64,000 bases of DNA from an uncultured Shewanella sp. Its GTDB lineage: Bacteria; Pseudomonadota; Gammaproteobacteria; Enterobacterales; Shewanellaceae. The stretch's first letter is position 1, and every line of letters begins with the position of its first letter. Positions 1 through 9,473 of the stretch are shown piece by piece. Made by a program: the position numbers and the translations under genes. A model generated the notes under the pieces. The model ran no database searches. It worked only from the letters and a program-made list of their open reading frames with translations, and was not told the origin of the DNA. The stretch is taken from the NCBI RefSeq assembly GCF_947491715.1, contig NZ_CANLKR010000001.1, forward strand, positions 434,001 through 498,000. The letters are read 5' to 3'.

Positions 1-140
1 GCAGACATTGCACTATTTATTGATGCAATAGTGCTCGTCATGAGTTCAGTGATTGGCAGGTGCTGATGAGTCGCAATGCTTGTTTGGTTATCAATGAATT
101 GAGAGGCATGATTTGTGGCGATTGACATATCCATTGACAT
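1..140 (-). CDS. 5' end of an unidentified gene, cut by the window edge
   Basis: The minus strand is open for 46 codons from an ATG at 140 to the window edge. The product starts MSMDMSIATNHASQF. On the minus strand AAGGAAA lies about 7 bases before the ATG, which is a good ribosome binding site, and a second in-frame ATG lies four codons on. The gene is divergent from flhA. No domain is recognisable in so short a piece; it is polar and rich in Thr, Ser and Ile. Its place between flhA and whatever lies beyond suggests a flagellar-region gene, but that is only position. Confidence 0.5.
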   Translation of the reverse strand, partial: MSMDMSIATNHASQFIDNQTSIATHQHLPITELMTSTIASINSAMS

Positions 141-168
141 TATATATTTCCTTATTTAAATAAACTGT

Positions 169-199
169 TTGCTAAGCAAAAAAACGCATTGCGTAGCAA
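169..199. promoter_or_regulatory. Two TTGC-N3-GCAA inverted repeats, possible operator
   Basis: TTGCTAAGCAA (169-179) and TTGCGTAGCAA (189-199) are two copies of the same short inverted repeat. Their centres are 20 bp apart, about two helical turns, between the divergent starts of the unknown gene and flhA. The spacing suggests cooperative binding of a dimeric regulator. The regulator is unknown. I saw no convincing sigma-54 promoter in this gap. Confidence 0.3.
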
Positions 200-423
200 G
201 TTTTAGTCTCTTTCCTAGACACTTTTTCTGTTAATTTACCACCGAACTTTTTACAACATGTTGATTTAAATTAATTAACAAATGCTTGGGATTAAACCGT
301 TAATTTCATTTAATGTCAATGATTTTTTATTAACAAAGTCTATTAAATCAACATGAAAGCGGTGATAACTTGGCCTCAAATTTGCATTTTAGCGGAATAT
401 GTCAAAGTTTGGGCACAGTGATC

Positions 424-2523
424 ATGGGCGTAAAAGCCAGTTTGGAGCAATTAAAACAGTTAAAACCAATACACTTTAAGGGAATAGGTACCCCGTTATT
501 GGTTTTAGCTGCACTGGCGATGATAGTACTTCCTATGCCGCCTTTTTTATTGGACATGTTATTTTCTTTTAATATTGGTCTAGCGCTTATGGTACTGCTG
601 GTGGCCATTTATGCGGATAGGCCGTTAGATTTTGCGGCTTTCCCTACCGTATTATTAGTAGCGACTTTACTCCGCTTAGCGTTAAATGTAGCGTCGACTC
701 GAGTGGTGTTACTTGAAGGACATAATGGTGGTGATGCTGCTGGTAAAGTCATTGAAGCATTTGGTTCAGTGGTGATCGGTGGTAATTATGCCGTTGGCTT
801 AGTCGTTTTCCTTATTCTCATTATTATCAATTTTGCGGTTGTGACCAAAGGCGCGGGCAGGATTTCAGAGGTGAGTGCTCGCTTTACACTTGATGCTATG
901 CCTGGAAAGCAAATGGCGATAGATGCGGATCTTAATGCAGGCACCTTAAATCAAGAACAAGCTCGTTTACGCCGAGCTGAAGTAACAAAAGAAGCGGATT
1001 TTTATGGAGCGATGGATGGGGCGTCTAAATTTGTTAAAGGTGATGCCATTGCTGGGATTTTAATTTTGGTGATTAATATTCTAGGGGGCTTTGTGATTGG
1101 AATGGCTCAACATGGGTTGACTTTCTCTTCTGCCCTTGAAATTTATACGCTACTGACGATAGGGGATGGATTGGTAGCACAAATTCCAGGGTTGCTGTTG
1201 TCCATTGCTGCAGCGCTAATGGTGACGCGCCAAAATGAGTCCGGTGATATGGGGCAAATGGTTATAAGCCAAATGTTTGATAATCCCAAATCGCTGCTCA
1301 TTGCTGCGGGGGTGATGTTTATTATGGGGATTGTACCTGGAATGCCACATTTGGTGTTTATCAGTTTAAGTCTTTGTATTTTTGCTGCCGCCTATTTTAT
1401 ACAGCGAAAGAAAAAAACGGAAATGGCAACATCGCTGGCGTTGGTTGAGTCGGATCAGACAGATAAAATGAACAATGAACCTAAAGAGTTGAGCTGGGAT
1501 GATGTGCAGCATGTTGATACTGTGGGTTTGGAAGTGGGCTATCGCTTAATTCCTTTAGTGGATAAAGGCCAAGGTGGCGAATTATTGAATCGAATAAAAG
1601 GTGTGCGGAAGAAATTATCCCAAGAACTTGGCTTTTTGGTGCCTGCTGTACATATTCGCGATAATTTGGATTTAGCCCCTAATAGCTATCGAATATCGCT
1701 CATGGGAGTGAGCTCTGGGGAAGCTGAAATTCGTCATGATTGCGAGCTTGCCATTAACCCCGGTCAAGTTTTTGGGCAATTGGAGGGTGTTGTGACACGG
1801 GACCCTGCGTTTAATTTAGAGGCCGTTTGGATAGCTCCCAGTAGCCGTGAACATGCCCAAACTTTAGGGTATACCGTAGTTGATGCCGCAACTGTGGTTG
1901 CAACACATTTGAGTCAATTGCTATCGAATAATGCCTCTAAGTTACTGGGGTATGAGGAAGTACAGCAGCTGATGGACATGTTAAAGGAGGCTTCACCTAA
2001 GCTAGTTGATGGTTTTATACCCGATGTTATGCCGTTAGGCTCAGTGGTTAAAGTGATGCAAAATTTATTGAATGAAGGTGTCTCTATTCGTGATATGAAG
2101 ACCATAGTACAAACCTTATTGGAGTATGGTCCCAAAAGTGGTGATACAGAAGTGCTGACGGCTGCGGTTCGCATTGCATTAAAGAGAATGATTATTCAAG
2201 AGATTAGCGGACCAGAACTTGAAATCCCCGTCATAACATTGGCGCCAGAGTTGGAACAAATGTTGCATCAGTCTATGCAAGCGGGCGGAGGTGAGGGGCC
2301 GAATATTGAACCCAGTTTGGCTGAGCGTATGCAAAAGTCATTAGTGGATGCCTCAGAGAAACAAGAAATGGTTGGTCAACCTGCAATTTTACTGACATCC
2401 GGAATGTTACGTTCGACATTATCACGATTTGTCAAATATACCATTCCGAGTTTACGAGTGATCTCGTATCAAGAAGTGCCTGATGAAAAGCAGATAAGAA
2501 TCGTATCGGCTGTAGGCAAGTAG
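424..2523 (+). CDS. flhA: FlhA, flagellar type III export gate protein
   Basis: FlhA forms the inner-membrane export gate of the flagellar secretion apparatus, and its large cytoplasmic domain docks substrate-chaperone complexes. The N-terminal half is a bundle of membrane segments beginning GTPLLVLAALAMIVLPMPPF. It also carries the family-typical segment around RLALNVASTRVVL and the loop with GRISEVSARFTLDAMPGKQM. The C-terminal half is soluble. From the ATG at 424 the protein has 699 residues, normal for the family. A TTG at 370 preceded by GGTGA would add 18 residues. ATG 424 has a weak ribosome site, so the start is uncertain. It leads the flhA-flhF-flhG-fliA run, with flhF 11 bases behind. 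Confidence 0.95.
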   Translation: MGVKASLEQLKQLKPIHFKGIGTPLLVLAALAMIVLPMPPFLLDMLFSFNIGLALMVLLVAIYADRPLDFAAFPTVLLVATLLRLALNVASTRVVLLEGHNGGDAAGKVIEAFGSVVIGGNYAVGLVVFLILIIINFAVVTKGAGRISEVSARFTLDAMPGKQMAIDADLNAGTLNQEQARLRRAEVTKEADFYGAMDGASKFVKGDAIAGILILVINILGGFVIGMAQHGLTFSSALEIYTLLTIGDGLVAQIPGLLLSIAAALMVTRQNESGDMGQMVISQMFDNPKSLLIAAGVMFIMGIVPGMPHLVFISLSLCIFAAAYFIQRKKKTEMATSLALVESDQTDKMNNEPKELSWDDVQHVDTVGLEVGYRLIPLVDKGQGGELLNRIKGVRKKLSQELGFLVPAVHIRDNLDLAPNSYRISLMGVSSGEAEIRHDCELAINPGQVFGQLEGVVTRDPAFNLEAVWIAPSSREHAQTLGYTVVDAATVVATHLSQLLSNNASKLLGYEEVQQLMDMLKEASPKLVDGFIPDVMPLGSVVKVMQNLLNEGVSIRDMKTIVQTLLEYGPKSGDTEVLTAAVRIALKRMIIQEISGPELEIPVITLAPELEQMLHQSMQAGGGEGPNIEPSLAERMQKSLVDASEKQEMVGQPAILLTSGMLRSTLSRFVKYTIPSLRVISYQEVPDEKQIRIVSAVGK

Positions 2524-2534
2524 AGGTATGATCT

Positions 2535-4136
2535 TTGAAGATTAAACGGTTTTTAGCGAAGGATATGCGTTCGGCATTAACGCAAGTGAAAGAAACCTTA
2601 GGCGTTGATGCGGTCATTATGTCTAATAAGAAAGTCACTGGTGGCATTGAAATTGTTGCAGCAGTCGATTTTGATGGCGTTAAGACAAGTCAAGTGAGCC
2701 GCCCTGTTTCTCAGGACAATAAGGCGGATACTGTCACGCCGATAAAAACGCGAACGAAAGGACCAAAAAGTTATTTTCAAGGATTGGCGTCACTTGCCGA
2801 GGAGAAAGTGTCGCTGAGTAAAAAGCCTGATGTTGACAAAGCACCTTTGTTTGAAACAGAAATTGATAATGCCCTTCAAAACGATAAAGAGGGGGCACAA
2901 AACCGGATTAAACAAAGCACTGCCATTAATAATACATTGCGCCAATCGACAGAGTCACAGAAGGGGTTAGTGTCATCAAAAGCCGGTATATCCTCGAAAA
3001 AGCCTATTGTGGATTCTTTACAGGCTTTATTAGAAAGACAGCAAAATCGTGATGTTAAAGAAAATAAATATCAAGATCCTTTGAAGCAGGCCGATAATTC
3101 AGTGATGCCTAAGTGGGCTAAGAGTCTTGAAGATCAGCATCATGTACATCAACAAAAAAAAGCGGTTTTCACACCTCAATCCACATCACTGAATAAAAAA
3201 AGTGACGCTCAGGAAGCCGAGTTAGCGGAATTAAAGCGCGAATTAGTGTCTATTAGAAGCTTATTGACCGATCAGGTGAGTAGTTTAATGAAGGAGCAGA
3301 AGCAAAGAGTGGATCCTGTGGGCGCGATGCTTGAAAGTACACTGTTACAGGCTGAGTTTTCTCCTTTGGTGGCAAAGAAGTTATCAGGTTTAAGTGAGCA
3401 ATATTCTCCTGCGGAGCTGGTGAAAACACTGCCTCAGAGTTTAGCAAATTTACTTGATAATCAAGGTGATGATATAGTTAGGCAAGGTGGAGTAGTGGCT
3501 TTTGTTGGTCCAACAGGTGTCGGGAAAACAACCACAATTGCAAAGCTTGCTGCGCGTTATGCGTCTTACCATGGAAGTGAACATGTAGGACTCATTACTA
3601 CAGATCATTATCGTATTGGCGCCTTTGAGCAGTTAGCGACGTACGGAAAAATTATGGGCTGTCCAGTTAGGCAAGTTCATGATATTAATGAATTAGAACA
3701 AGTATTATATCAATTTAGAAACCGTAAACTTATTTTAATTGATACTGCCGGAATGGGCCAAAGAGATCTGCGTTTATTTCAGCAGTTGGATAATTTGACC
3801 GCCAATAGTCATTTACCTATTCGTAATTACTTGGTCATGGCGGCGACAGGACAACGTAAAGTATTAGAAGAGGCAGTGGCTCAATTTGCGCGTATTGTCT
3901 TATCGGGAGTGGTACTGACTAAACTCGATGAATCAACATCTTTAGCACCCGCACTAAGTGTGTTAATACAAAGCGGACTGCCACTCAGTTATGTGACTGA
4001 TGGTCAAAGAGTCCCTGAAGATATGCAGGTTGCTGATACCTTGGCGTTAGCTAATAGCGCTTTATCGGTATTAGAAACTGTAGAACCCATACAAAATAGT
4101 CAAGGATCAGATGATCTGATCGATGCAGTTGAGTGA
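2535..4136 (+). CDS. flhF: FlhF, SRP-type GTPase for polar flagellum placement
   Basis: FlhF is a signal-recognition-particle-like GTPase that marks the pole for flagellum assembly. The first ~300 of 533 residues hold a basic B domain and a long, low-complexity polar linker. The NG domain follows, with the P-loop GPTGVGKTTTIAKLAAR at about residues 324-340, a DTAG motif near 412, and TKLDES (guanine specificity) near 461. The start is TTG at 2535, with GAGG seven bases upstream, giving the typical MKIKRF opening. It is followed four bases after its stop by flhG, its usual antagonist. Confidence 0.95.
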   Translation: MKIKRFLAKDMRSALTQVKETLGVDAVIMSNKKVTGGIEIVAAVDFDGVKTSQVSRPVSQDNKADTVTPIKTRTKGPKSYFQGLASLAEEKVSLSKKPDVDKAPLFETEIDNALQNDKEGAQNRIKQSTAINNTLRQSTESQKGLVSSKAGISSKKPIVDSLQALLERQQNRDVKENKYQDPLKQADNSVMPKWAKSLEDQHHVHQQKKAVFTPQSTSLNKKSDAQEAELAELKRELVSIRSLLTDQVSSLMKEQKQRVDPVGAMLESTLLQAEFSPLVAKKLSGLSEQYSPAELVKTLPQSLANLLDNQGDDIVRQGGVVAFVGPTGVGKTTTIAKLAARYASYHGSEHVGLITTDHYRIGAFEQLATYGKIMGCPVRQVHDINELEQVLYQFRNRKLILIDTAGMGQRDLRLFQQLDNLTANSHLPIRNYLVMAATGQRKVLEEAVAQFARIVLSGVVLTKLDESTSLAPALSVLIQSGLPLSYVTDGQRVPEDMQVADTLALANSALSVLETVEPIQNSQGSDDLIDAVE

Positions 4137-4140
4137 AGCC

Positions 4141-5019
4141 ATGAGTCCGGATCAAGCAAGCGGTTTACGTATGATGAATCAACAAACGAGTGAAAAAGTG
4201 AAAGTCATCGCTGTTTCAGGGGGGAAAGGTGGCGTCGGTAAAACCAGTGTCTCAATCAATACTGCGGTGGCGTTAGCGGAAAAAGGCAAACGTGTTTTGG
4301 TATTAGATGCCGATCTGGGGTTAGCCAATGTTGATGTGATGTTGGGATTACGCTCAGATTTGAATTTATCCCATGTTTTATCGGGAGAAGCCGAGCTTGA
4401 TGACATTATTTTACGGGGGCCTAAAGGGGTTGGCATTATTCCGGCTACATCTGGTACACAATCTATGGTGGAATTGAGTCCAGCACAGCATGCTGGATTA
4501 ATTCGGGCTTTTAGTGAGATGCGAACTCAGTTTGATATGCTCATCGTGGATACCGCGGCGGGGATATCTGATATGGTGCTGAGTTTTTCAAGAGCCTCAC
4601 AGGATGTAGTGATAGTGGTGTGTGATGAGCCAACATCCATTACCGATGCGTATGCGTTGATTAAGATTTTAAGCAGAGAGCACGGGGTTTTTCGCTTTAA
4701 AATCGTTGCCAACATGGTTCGCAGTTTGCGCGAGGGGATGGAGCTATTCGCTAAGTTAAGTAAAGTTACCGATCGCTTTTTGGATGTGGCATTAGAACTG
4801 GTTGCGACCGTTCCTTTTGATGAAAATTTGAGGAAGTCGGTACGTAAACAGAAATTGATTGTAGAGGCTTTTCCTAAATCACCCGCTTCAATCGCCTATC
4901 ATGGTTTGGCGAATAAGATGATCAGTTGGCCTATTCCTCAGCAACCTGGTGGACATTTAGAGTTTTTTGTTGAGCGTTTAGTTCAGCGCCCTAGTTATAA
5001 GGATGATGAAGGTGAATAA
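4141..5019 (+). CDS. flhG: FlhG (FleN), MinD-type ATPase controlling flagellar number
   Basis: FlhG is a MinD/ParA-family ATPase that stimulates FlhF GTPase and limits the number of polar flagella. The deviant Walker A motif GGKGGVGKTSVSIN, the DADLGLANVDVMLGL segment and the VDTAAG switch are all visible. The start chosen is ATG 4141, giving MSPDQASGLRMMN, close to the conserved DQASGLR N-terminal peptide that stimulates FlhF. That gives 292 residues. An ATG at 4123 inside the end of flhF is possible but has no ribosome site. The gene overlaps fliA, so translation is probably coupled. Confidence 0.94.
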   Translation: MSPDQASGLRMMNQQTSEKVKVIAVSGGKGGVGKTSVSINTAVALAEKGKRVLVLDADLGLANVDVMLGLRSDLNLSHVLSGEAELDDIILRGPKGVGIIPATSGTQSMVELSPAQHAGLIRAFSEMRTQFDMLIVDTAAGISDMVLSFSRASQDVVIVVCDEPTSITDAYALIKILSREHGVFRFKIVANMVRSLREGMELFAKLSKVTDRFLDVALELVATVPFDENLRKSVRKQKLIVEAFPKSPASIAYHGLANKMISWPIPQQPGGHLEFFVERLVQRPSYKDDEGE

Positions 5020-5731
5020 AGCCGCAGCGTATACTCGTTTTGATAATAGAAGCACTATCGTAGAAGAGTATGCCCCGTTGGTTAAAAAAATTGCCCATCA
5101 CCTATTAGCGCGTTTGCCCGCTTCGGTGCAGTTGGATGATTTATTGCAAGCCGGCATGATGGGATTACTGGAAGCTTCAGCAAATTTTGATGGAAGCAAA
5201 GGGGCTAAATTTGAAACGTTTGCAGGTATTCGTATTCGAGGCTCAATGCTTGATGAAATTCGCCGAGGGGATTGGGTCCCGCGCTCAGTGCATCGCAATC
5301 AGCGCCGAGTTGCTCAAGTGATTGATGAATTAGAACAAGTTTTGGGGCGAGATGCAAAAGACCAAGAAATTGCCGATCGTCTTGATCTGTCATTAGTGGA
5401 TTATCATCGTATTTTAAATGATATCACAGTAGGAAAAGTGGTTGGGGTTGAAGATTTAGGTGTGACAGTAGATGCACTTGAAATGAACCAGAACCAGAGT
5501 GATGATACCTTTGAATCTCTTGCGAATGTTCAGTTTCATAGTGCTTTAGTCGAGGGCATTAAACAATTACCTGAAAAAGACGCCTTAGTACTGTCATTAT
5601 ATTATGACGAAGCGTTAAATTTGAAAGAAATTGGTGCCATTCTCGATGTCAGTGAGTCGAGAGTGAGCCAGATACACAGTCAAGCGATGCTGAGATTAAA
5701 AGGTAAGCTTAAGCATTGGACACATACATAA
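5012..5731 (+). CDS. fliA: FliA, flagellar sigma-28 factor
   Basis: FliA directs RNA polymerase to late flagellar and chemotaxis promoters. Region 2 (YAPLVKKIAHHLLARLPASV, QAGMMGLLEA), the region 2.4-3 segment RIRGSMLDEIRRGDWVPRSV and a C-terminal region 4 helix-turn-helix (LNLKEIGAILDVSESRVSQ) are present in order. The start chosen is GTG 5012, because AAGGA lies 8 bases before it. ATGs at 5003 and 5006 sit directly on that site and are too close to use it. Length is 239 residues, as usual. It overlaps the end of flhG by eight bases. Confidence 0.95.
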   Translation: MNKAAAYTRFDNRSTIVEEYAPLVKKIAHHLLARLPASVQLDDLLQAGMMGLLEASANFDGSKGAKFETFAGIRIRGSMLDEIRRGDWVPRSVHRNQRRVAQVIDELEQVLGRDAKDQEIADRLDLSLVDYHRILNDITVGKVVGVEDLGVTVDALEMNQNQSDDTFESLANVQFHSALVEGIKQLPEKDALVLSLYYDEALNLKEIGAILDVSESRVSQIHSQAMLRLKGKLKHWTHT

Positions 5732-5770
5732 TAATTTTAATAAGTAAAAAATAAATCCGCGGAGGATACC

Positions 5771-6154
5771 TTGGACAAGAATATGAAGATTCTGGTTGTT
5801 GATGACTTTTCAACAATGAGACGTATCATTAAGAACTTGTTGAGAGACTTAGGCTTTAATAATACTCAAGAAGCCGATGACGGTTCAACAGCTCTGCCTA
5901 TGTTACAAAAAGGCGATTTTGATTTTGTCGTAACCGACTGGAATATGCCAGGAATGCAAGGCATTGATTTATTGAAGGCGATTCGCGCTGATGATAGCTT
6001 AAAACACCTTCCGGTTCTTATGGTGACTGCTGAGGCTAAACGCGAGCAAATTATTGCGGCAGCGCAAGCAGGTGTGAACGGTTATGTGGTGAAGCCCTTT
6101 ACGGCGGCTACGCTAAAAGAAAAGCTAGATAAAATCTTTGAACGATTAGCGTAA
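5771..6154 (+). CDS. cheY: CheY, chemotaxis response regulator
   Basis: CheY is a single-domain receiver that binds the flagellar switch when phosphorylated. Acidic residues D11-D12, the phospho-acceptor D56 in VTDWNMPG, T86 and K108 in VVKPF are all in place, at 127 residues. The start is TTG at 5771, with GGAGG five bases upstream. It lies between fliA and cheZ and is the CheY paired with the CheA and CheZ of this cluster. Confidence 0.96.
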   Translation: MDKNMKILVVDDFSTMRRIIKNLLRDLGFNNTQEADDGSTALPMLQKGDFDFVVTDWNMPGMQGIDLLKAIRADDSLKHLPVLMVTAEAKREQIIAAAQAGVNGYVVKPFTAATLKEKLDKIFERLA

Positions 6155-6165
6155 AGCAGGTGCCT

Positions 6166-6903
6166 ATGGAAGCACAAATTTCACCACTCATTAATCTAGC
6201 GCAAGCTGAACAACTAGTAGAGTACCTTTCTGCGGGCGATCAAGCGAGTGCTGATGAGTTGATAAAATTGATTGCAAGTCCGTTACAAAAAGATCTTTTT
6301 GATGAAGTGGGTCGGCTAACACGCCAGCTTCATGACGCCATAGTGGATTTTCAAGTTGATGATCGCTTAATTGAATTGGCCAATACCGATATTCCAGATG
6401 CTAAAGAGCGCTTAAATTATGTCATCGATATGACTGAGCAAGCGGCAAATAAAACCATGGATGCGGTCGAGGGATGTTTACCATTAGCTGCAACATTGAG
6501 CAGAAATATCGCTTCTATTCGCCCATCATGGGACAAGCTCATGTGTCGTGAAATTGAGTTGCGGGACTTTAAGACTTTGTGCCATGAAATTCAAGGTTTT
6601 ATTGATGGCAGTGACATGGATTCTCAGCAGTTAAAATCACTATTGAATGAAATATTATTGGCACAAGACTTTCAAGATTTAACCGGGCAAATGATCCGCA
6701 GAGTGATCGAACTTGTCAAAGAAGTGGAATCCAGCTTAGTGTCATTGCTTACGGTTTTTTGTGATACACCAATTAATAATCAATTGAATAATGATAAGAA
6801 AAAAGTGGAAGCAGAAGGGCCGATCATTAATGCGCAAAGCCGCCAAGATGTGGTCACAGATCAAGATGAAGTGGATGATTTATTATCCAGTTTAGGTTTC
6901 TGA
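6166..6903 (+). CDS. cheZ: CheZ, CheY-P phosphatase
   Basis: CheZ dephosphorylates CheY-P. The long helical hairpin carries the catalytic signature AQDFQDLTGQMIRRV, where the second Gln-containing turn supplies the catalytic Gln. The extreme C-terminus DEVDDLLSSLGF is the conserved CheY-binding helix, joined by a variable linker. ATG 6166 (245 residues) is preferred, with AGCAGG just upstream. A GTG at 6160 would abut that site. It lies 11 bases after cheY. Confidence 0.95.
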   Translation: MEAQISPLINLAQAEQLVEYLSAGDQASADELIKLIASPLQKDLFDEVGRLTRQLHDAIVDFQVDDRLIELANTDIPDAKERLNYVIDMTEQAANKTMDAVEGCLPLAATLSRNIASIRPSWDKLMCREIELRDFKTLCHEIQGFIDGSDMDSQQLKSLLNEILLAQDFQDLTGQMIRRVIELVKEVESSLVSLLTVFCDTPINNQLNNDKKKVEAEGPIINAQSRQDVVTDQDEVDDLLSSLGF

Positions 6904-7045
6904 ACTGCGGGTCTTTATTTTGGATTGCCTAATGATGTGCTGTTCAGATGAGACAGGTAACGTGGTGATTAGGGGATTGTTGGTGTTGATAAATAGTCGA
7001 GCAACGCAATGTTTGTTTTAGGTTTCTAAGGGAGAGGTCGAAAGG

Positions 7046-9370
7046 ATGTCCTTTGATGTTGATGAAGAGATACTGCAAGATTTTTTAATCGAGGCAGGTG
7101 AAATTATCGAATTATTACAAGAGCAGTTGGTTGCGCTTGAAAATGATCCCGACGATACCGATTTACTCAATGCCATTTTTAGAGGGTTTCACACGGTTAA
7201 AGGCGGGGCTGGTTTTTTAAGTTTGGGTCCGATGGTTGATGTATGCCATGAGGCTGAAAATACCTTTGATTTATTGCGAACTGGGCAACGGCAAGTGACC
7301 GCCGAGTTAATGGATACGATTTTGCAGGCCATTGATGCGATTAATGCCATGTTTGCTCAAACCCAGGCTGGGTATGAACAAGTGCCTGCCGACCCTTATT
7401 TATTATCACAACTTAAAAGGTTGAGTAGCGCTGAGTCTCAACAAGCTATGGACGAGGAAAGTGACAGTGTTAATCCGCAAATAACTCACACAAAAGAGAA
7501 TGCGGTAACACATTCAGAGTCATTAACGCTTGAAGAGCAAAACAAGAGGGGAGCAGAAAACGTAGGCACGAGCATCGATGATATTGATCAAGCTGAGTTT
7601 GAAGCATTGCTCGATGCGCTGCATGGTAATGGACCTTCATCTGATGTGCAATCTTTTACTCAAGAGCTTACGCCTGCAAAACTGATTGAAGCAGAATTAA
7701 TACAAGAAGCCAGTCAAGAAATACTCGAACCTAGCCTTACCAGTGATGATATTACTGATGATGAATTCGAAGCTTTACTTGATGAATTACACGGTAATGG
7801 TCAATTTAAGGCGGCCGAACTTGAGCCGACAGCGACGGTTTCTGTGAATGATGCATTAGGCGACAATGCCAAAGTGTCAGACAAGATCACTGATGATGAA
7901 TTTGAACGTTCACTTAAAGGTGATGAATTACAGGGTAAGGGTCAAACGGTTTCTGTGAATGATGCATTAGGCGGCATTGCCAAAGTGTCAGACAAGATCA
8001 CTGATGATGAATTTGAACGTTTACTGGATGAATTACATGGTACGGGTAAAGGCCCTAAAGGTGAAATACCACTTAGTGTGTCCGATGAAATAAAGATTGA
8101 GCCCTCGGCTATTGTGGGTCATAACAAAGGACCACTCAAGAGTGAGCAACGTAAACCTGTGGCTAAAGCTGTGTCGAAAACCAATTCGCCCCAAACAGAA
8201 ACCACAGTACGGGTCGATACGGCTCGTTTAGATCAGATCATGAATATGGTGGGTGAGCTGGTATTGGTAAGAAACCGTTTGCTGAGTTTAGGAGTGGCTC
8301 GTGATGACGAGGATATGTCTAAGGCATTGGCTAATTTAGATTTGGTGACAGCAGATTTGCAAGGTGCTGTCATGAAGACTCGTATGCAGCCGATAAAGAA
8401 AGTTTTTGGCCGCTTTCCCCGTGTCGTGAGAGATTTAGCGCGTAGCCTCAATAAAGATATCGAACTATTGATGATAGGGGAAGAAACGGATTTAGATAAG
8501 AACTTAGTTGAAGCGCTTGCCGATCCCTTAGTGCATTTAGTGCGAAATTCTGTGGATCATGGTATTGAAATGCCAAATATTCGTGAAGCCAATGGAAAAA
8601 GTCGTACAGGTAAAATCACCTTATCAGCGAGTCAGGAAGGCGATCATATTCTATTAAAAATAGAAGATGATGGGGCTGGAATGGACCCAGAAAAATTGAA
8701 AAAAATTGCCGTTAATCGAGGTGTGATAGATATCGATACTGCTTCGAGAATGTCCGATCAAGAAGCGTATAATCTCATTTTTGCACCTGGTTTTTCAACG
8801 AAAGCTGAGATATCTGATATTTCTGGCCGCGGTGTGGGAATGGATGTGGTGAAAACTCGCATTGCTCAACTTAATGGCACTGTACATATTGATTCATTTA
8901 AGGGGCAAGGCACACGATTAGAGATAAAGGTGCCATTAACCTTAGCGATTATGCCGACCTTGATGGTTGAGGTGGCGACACAAGTGTTTGCGCTGCCATT
9001 ATCGAGTGTGAATGAGATTTTCAATTTAGATTTAACGAAAACCAATATGGTCAATGGGCAGCTTACCGTTATAGTGAGAAATAAAGCGGTGCCATTGTTT
9101 TATTTAGAGCATTGGCTAAGCCGACAAATGGGTGGCTTTGCCGCAAAGAAAAATGCAGAGCGCCATGGGCATGTGGTTGTAGTGCAATTGGGAACACAGC
9201 AAATTGGTTTTGTTGTCGATGCCTTAATAGGACAAGAAGAGGTGGTCATTAAACCTTTAGGGGCATTATTACATGGTACGGCAGGCATGGCTGGTGCGAC
9301 GATTACCTCAGATGGTGGAATTGCATTGATATTGGATGTGCCAGGACTTTTAAAACATTATGTAAAGTAA
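7046..9370 (+). CDS. cheA: CheA, chemotaxis histidine kinase with repeated linker
   Basis: CheA is the kinase of the chemoreceptor array and passes phosphate to CheY and CheB. It has a P1 HPt domain with the phospho-His H49 in FHTVKGGAGF. After a long linker come the P3 dimerisation helices (MNMVGELVLVRNRL), a P4 ATPase with VHLVRNSVDHGIE, DDGAGMD and GRGVGMDVV boxes, and a C-terminal P5 CheW-like domain. Length is 774 residues. The linker, about residues 180-335, carries four copies of a motif like ITDDEFEALLDELHGNG, two of them in a recent tandem duplication. The start ATG 7046 has a purine-rich ribosome site (GGGAGAGG) upstream. Confidence 0.95.
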   Translation: MSFDVDEEILQDFLIEAGEIIELLQEQLVALENDPDDTDLLNAIFRGFHTVKGGAGFLSLGPMVDVCHEAENTFDLLRTGQRQVTAELMDTILQAIDAINAMFAQTQAGYEQVPADPYLLSQLKRLSSAESQQAMDEESDSVNPQITHTKENAVTHSESLTLEEQNKRGAENVGTSIDDIDQAEFEALLDALHGNGPSSDVQSFTQELTPAKLIEAELIQEASQEILEPSLTSDDITDDEFEALLDELHGNGQFKAAELEPTATVSVNDALGDNAKVSDKITDDEFERSLKGDELQGKGQTVSVNDALGGIAKVSDKITDDEFERLLDELHGTGKGPKGEIPLSVSDEIKIEPSAIVGHNKGPLKSEQRKPVAKAVSKTNSPQTETTVRVDTARLDQIMNMVGELVLVRNRLLSLGVARDDEDMSKALANLDLVTADLQGAVMKTRMQPIKKVFGRFPRVVRDLARSLNKDIELLMIGEETDLDKNLVEALADPLVHLVRNSVDHGIEMPNIREANGKSRTGKITLSASQEGDHILLKIEDDGAGMDPEKLKKIAVNRGVIDIDTASRMSDQEAYNLIFAPGFSTKAEISDISGRGVGMDVVKTRIAQLNGTVHIDSFKGQGTRLEIKVPLTLAIMPTLMVEVATQVFALPLSSVNEIFNLDLTKTNMVNGQLTVIVRNKAVPLFYLEHWLSRQMGGFAAKKNAERHGHVVVVQLGTQQIGFVVDALIGQEEVVIKPLGALLHGTAGMAGATITSDGGIALILDVPGLLKHYVK
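7835..8056 (+). repeat. 111-bp tandem duplication inside cheA
   Basis: Two adjacent 111-bp units (7835-7945 and 7946-8056) begin with the same bases, ACGGTTTCTGTGAATGATGC, and stay nearly identical for about 80 bases before diverging. The period is 37 codons, so the reading frame is kept. Each unit encodes one copy of the DDEFER motif. The first copy has drifted (FERSLKGDELQGKG) while the second keeps the canonical LLDELHG form. Confidence 0.9.
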
Positions 9371-9473
9371 CGAATTGCTTCAAACTTGTTGTCAGTAAAT
9401 GTGTTGCATGCTACTGAATCAGGCCTTTTGTTCAAGGTAATGTGTTCGTTTTAATAAGTGCGTAGGGAAGTTA

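Noticed and set aside
1914..2174. Minus-strand frame of 86 codons inside flhA
   Set aside because: It overlaps a conserved, complete gene and shows no features of its own.
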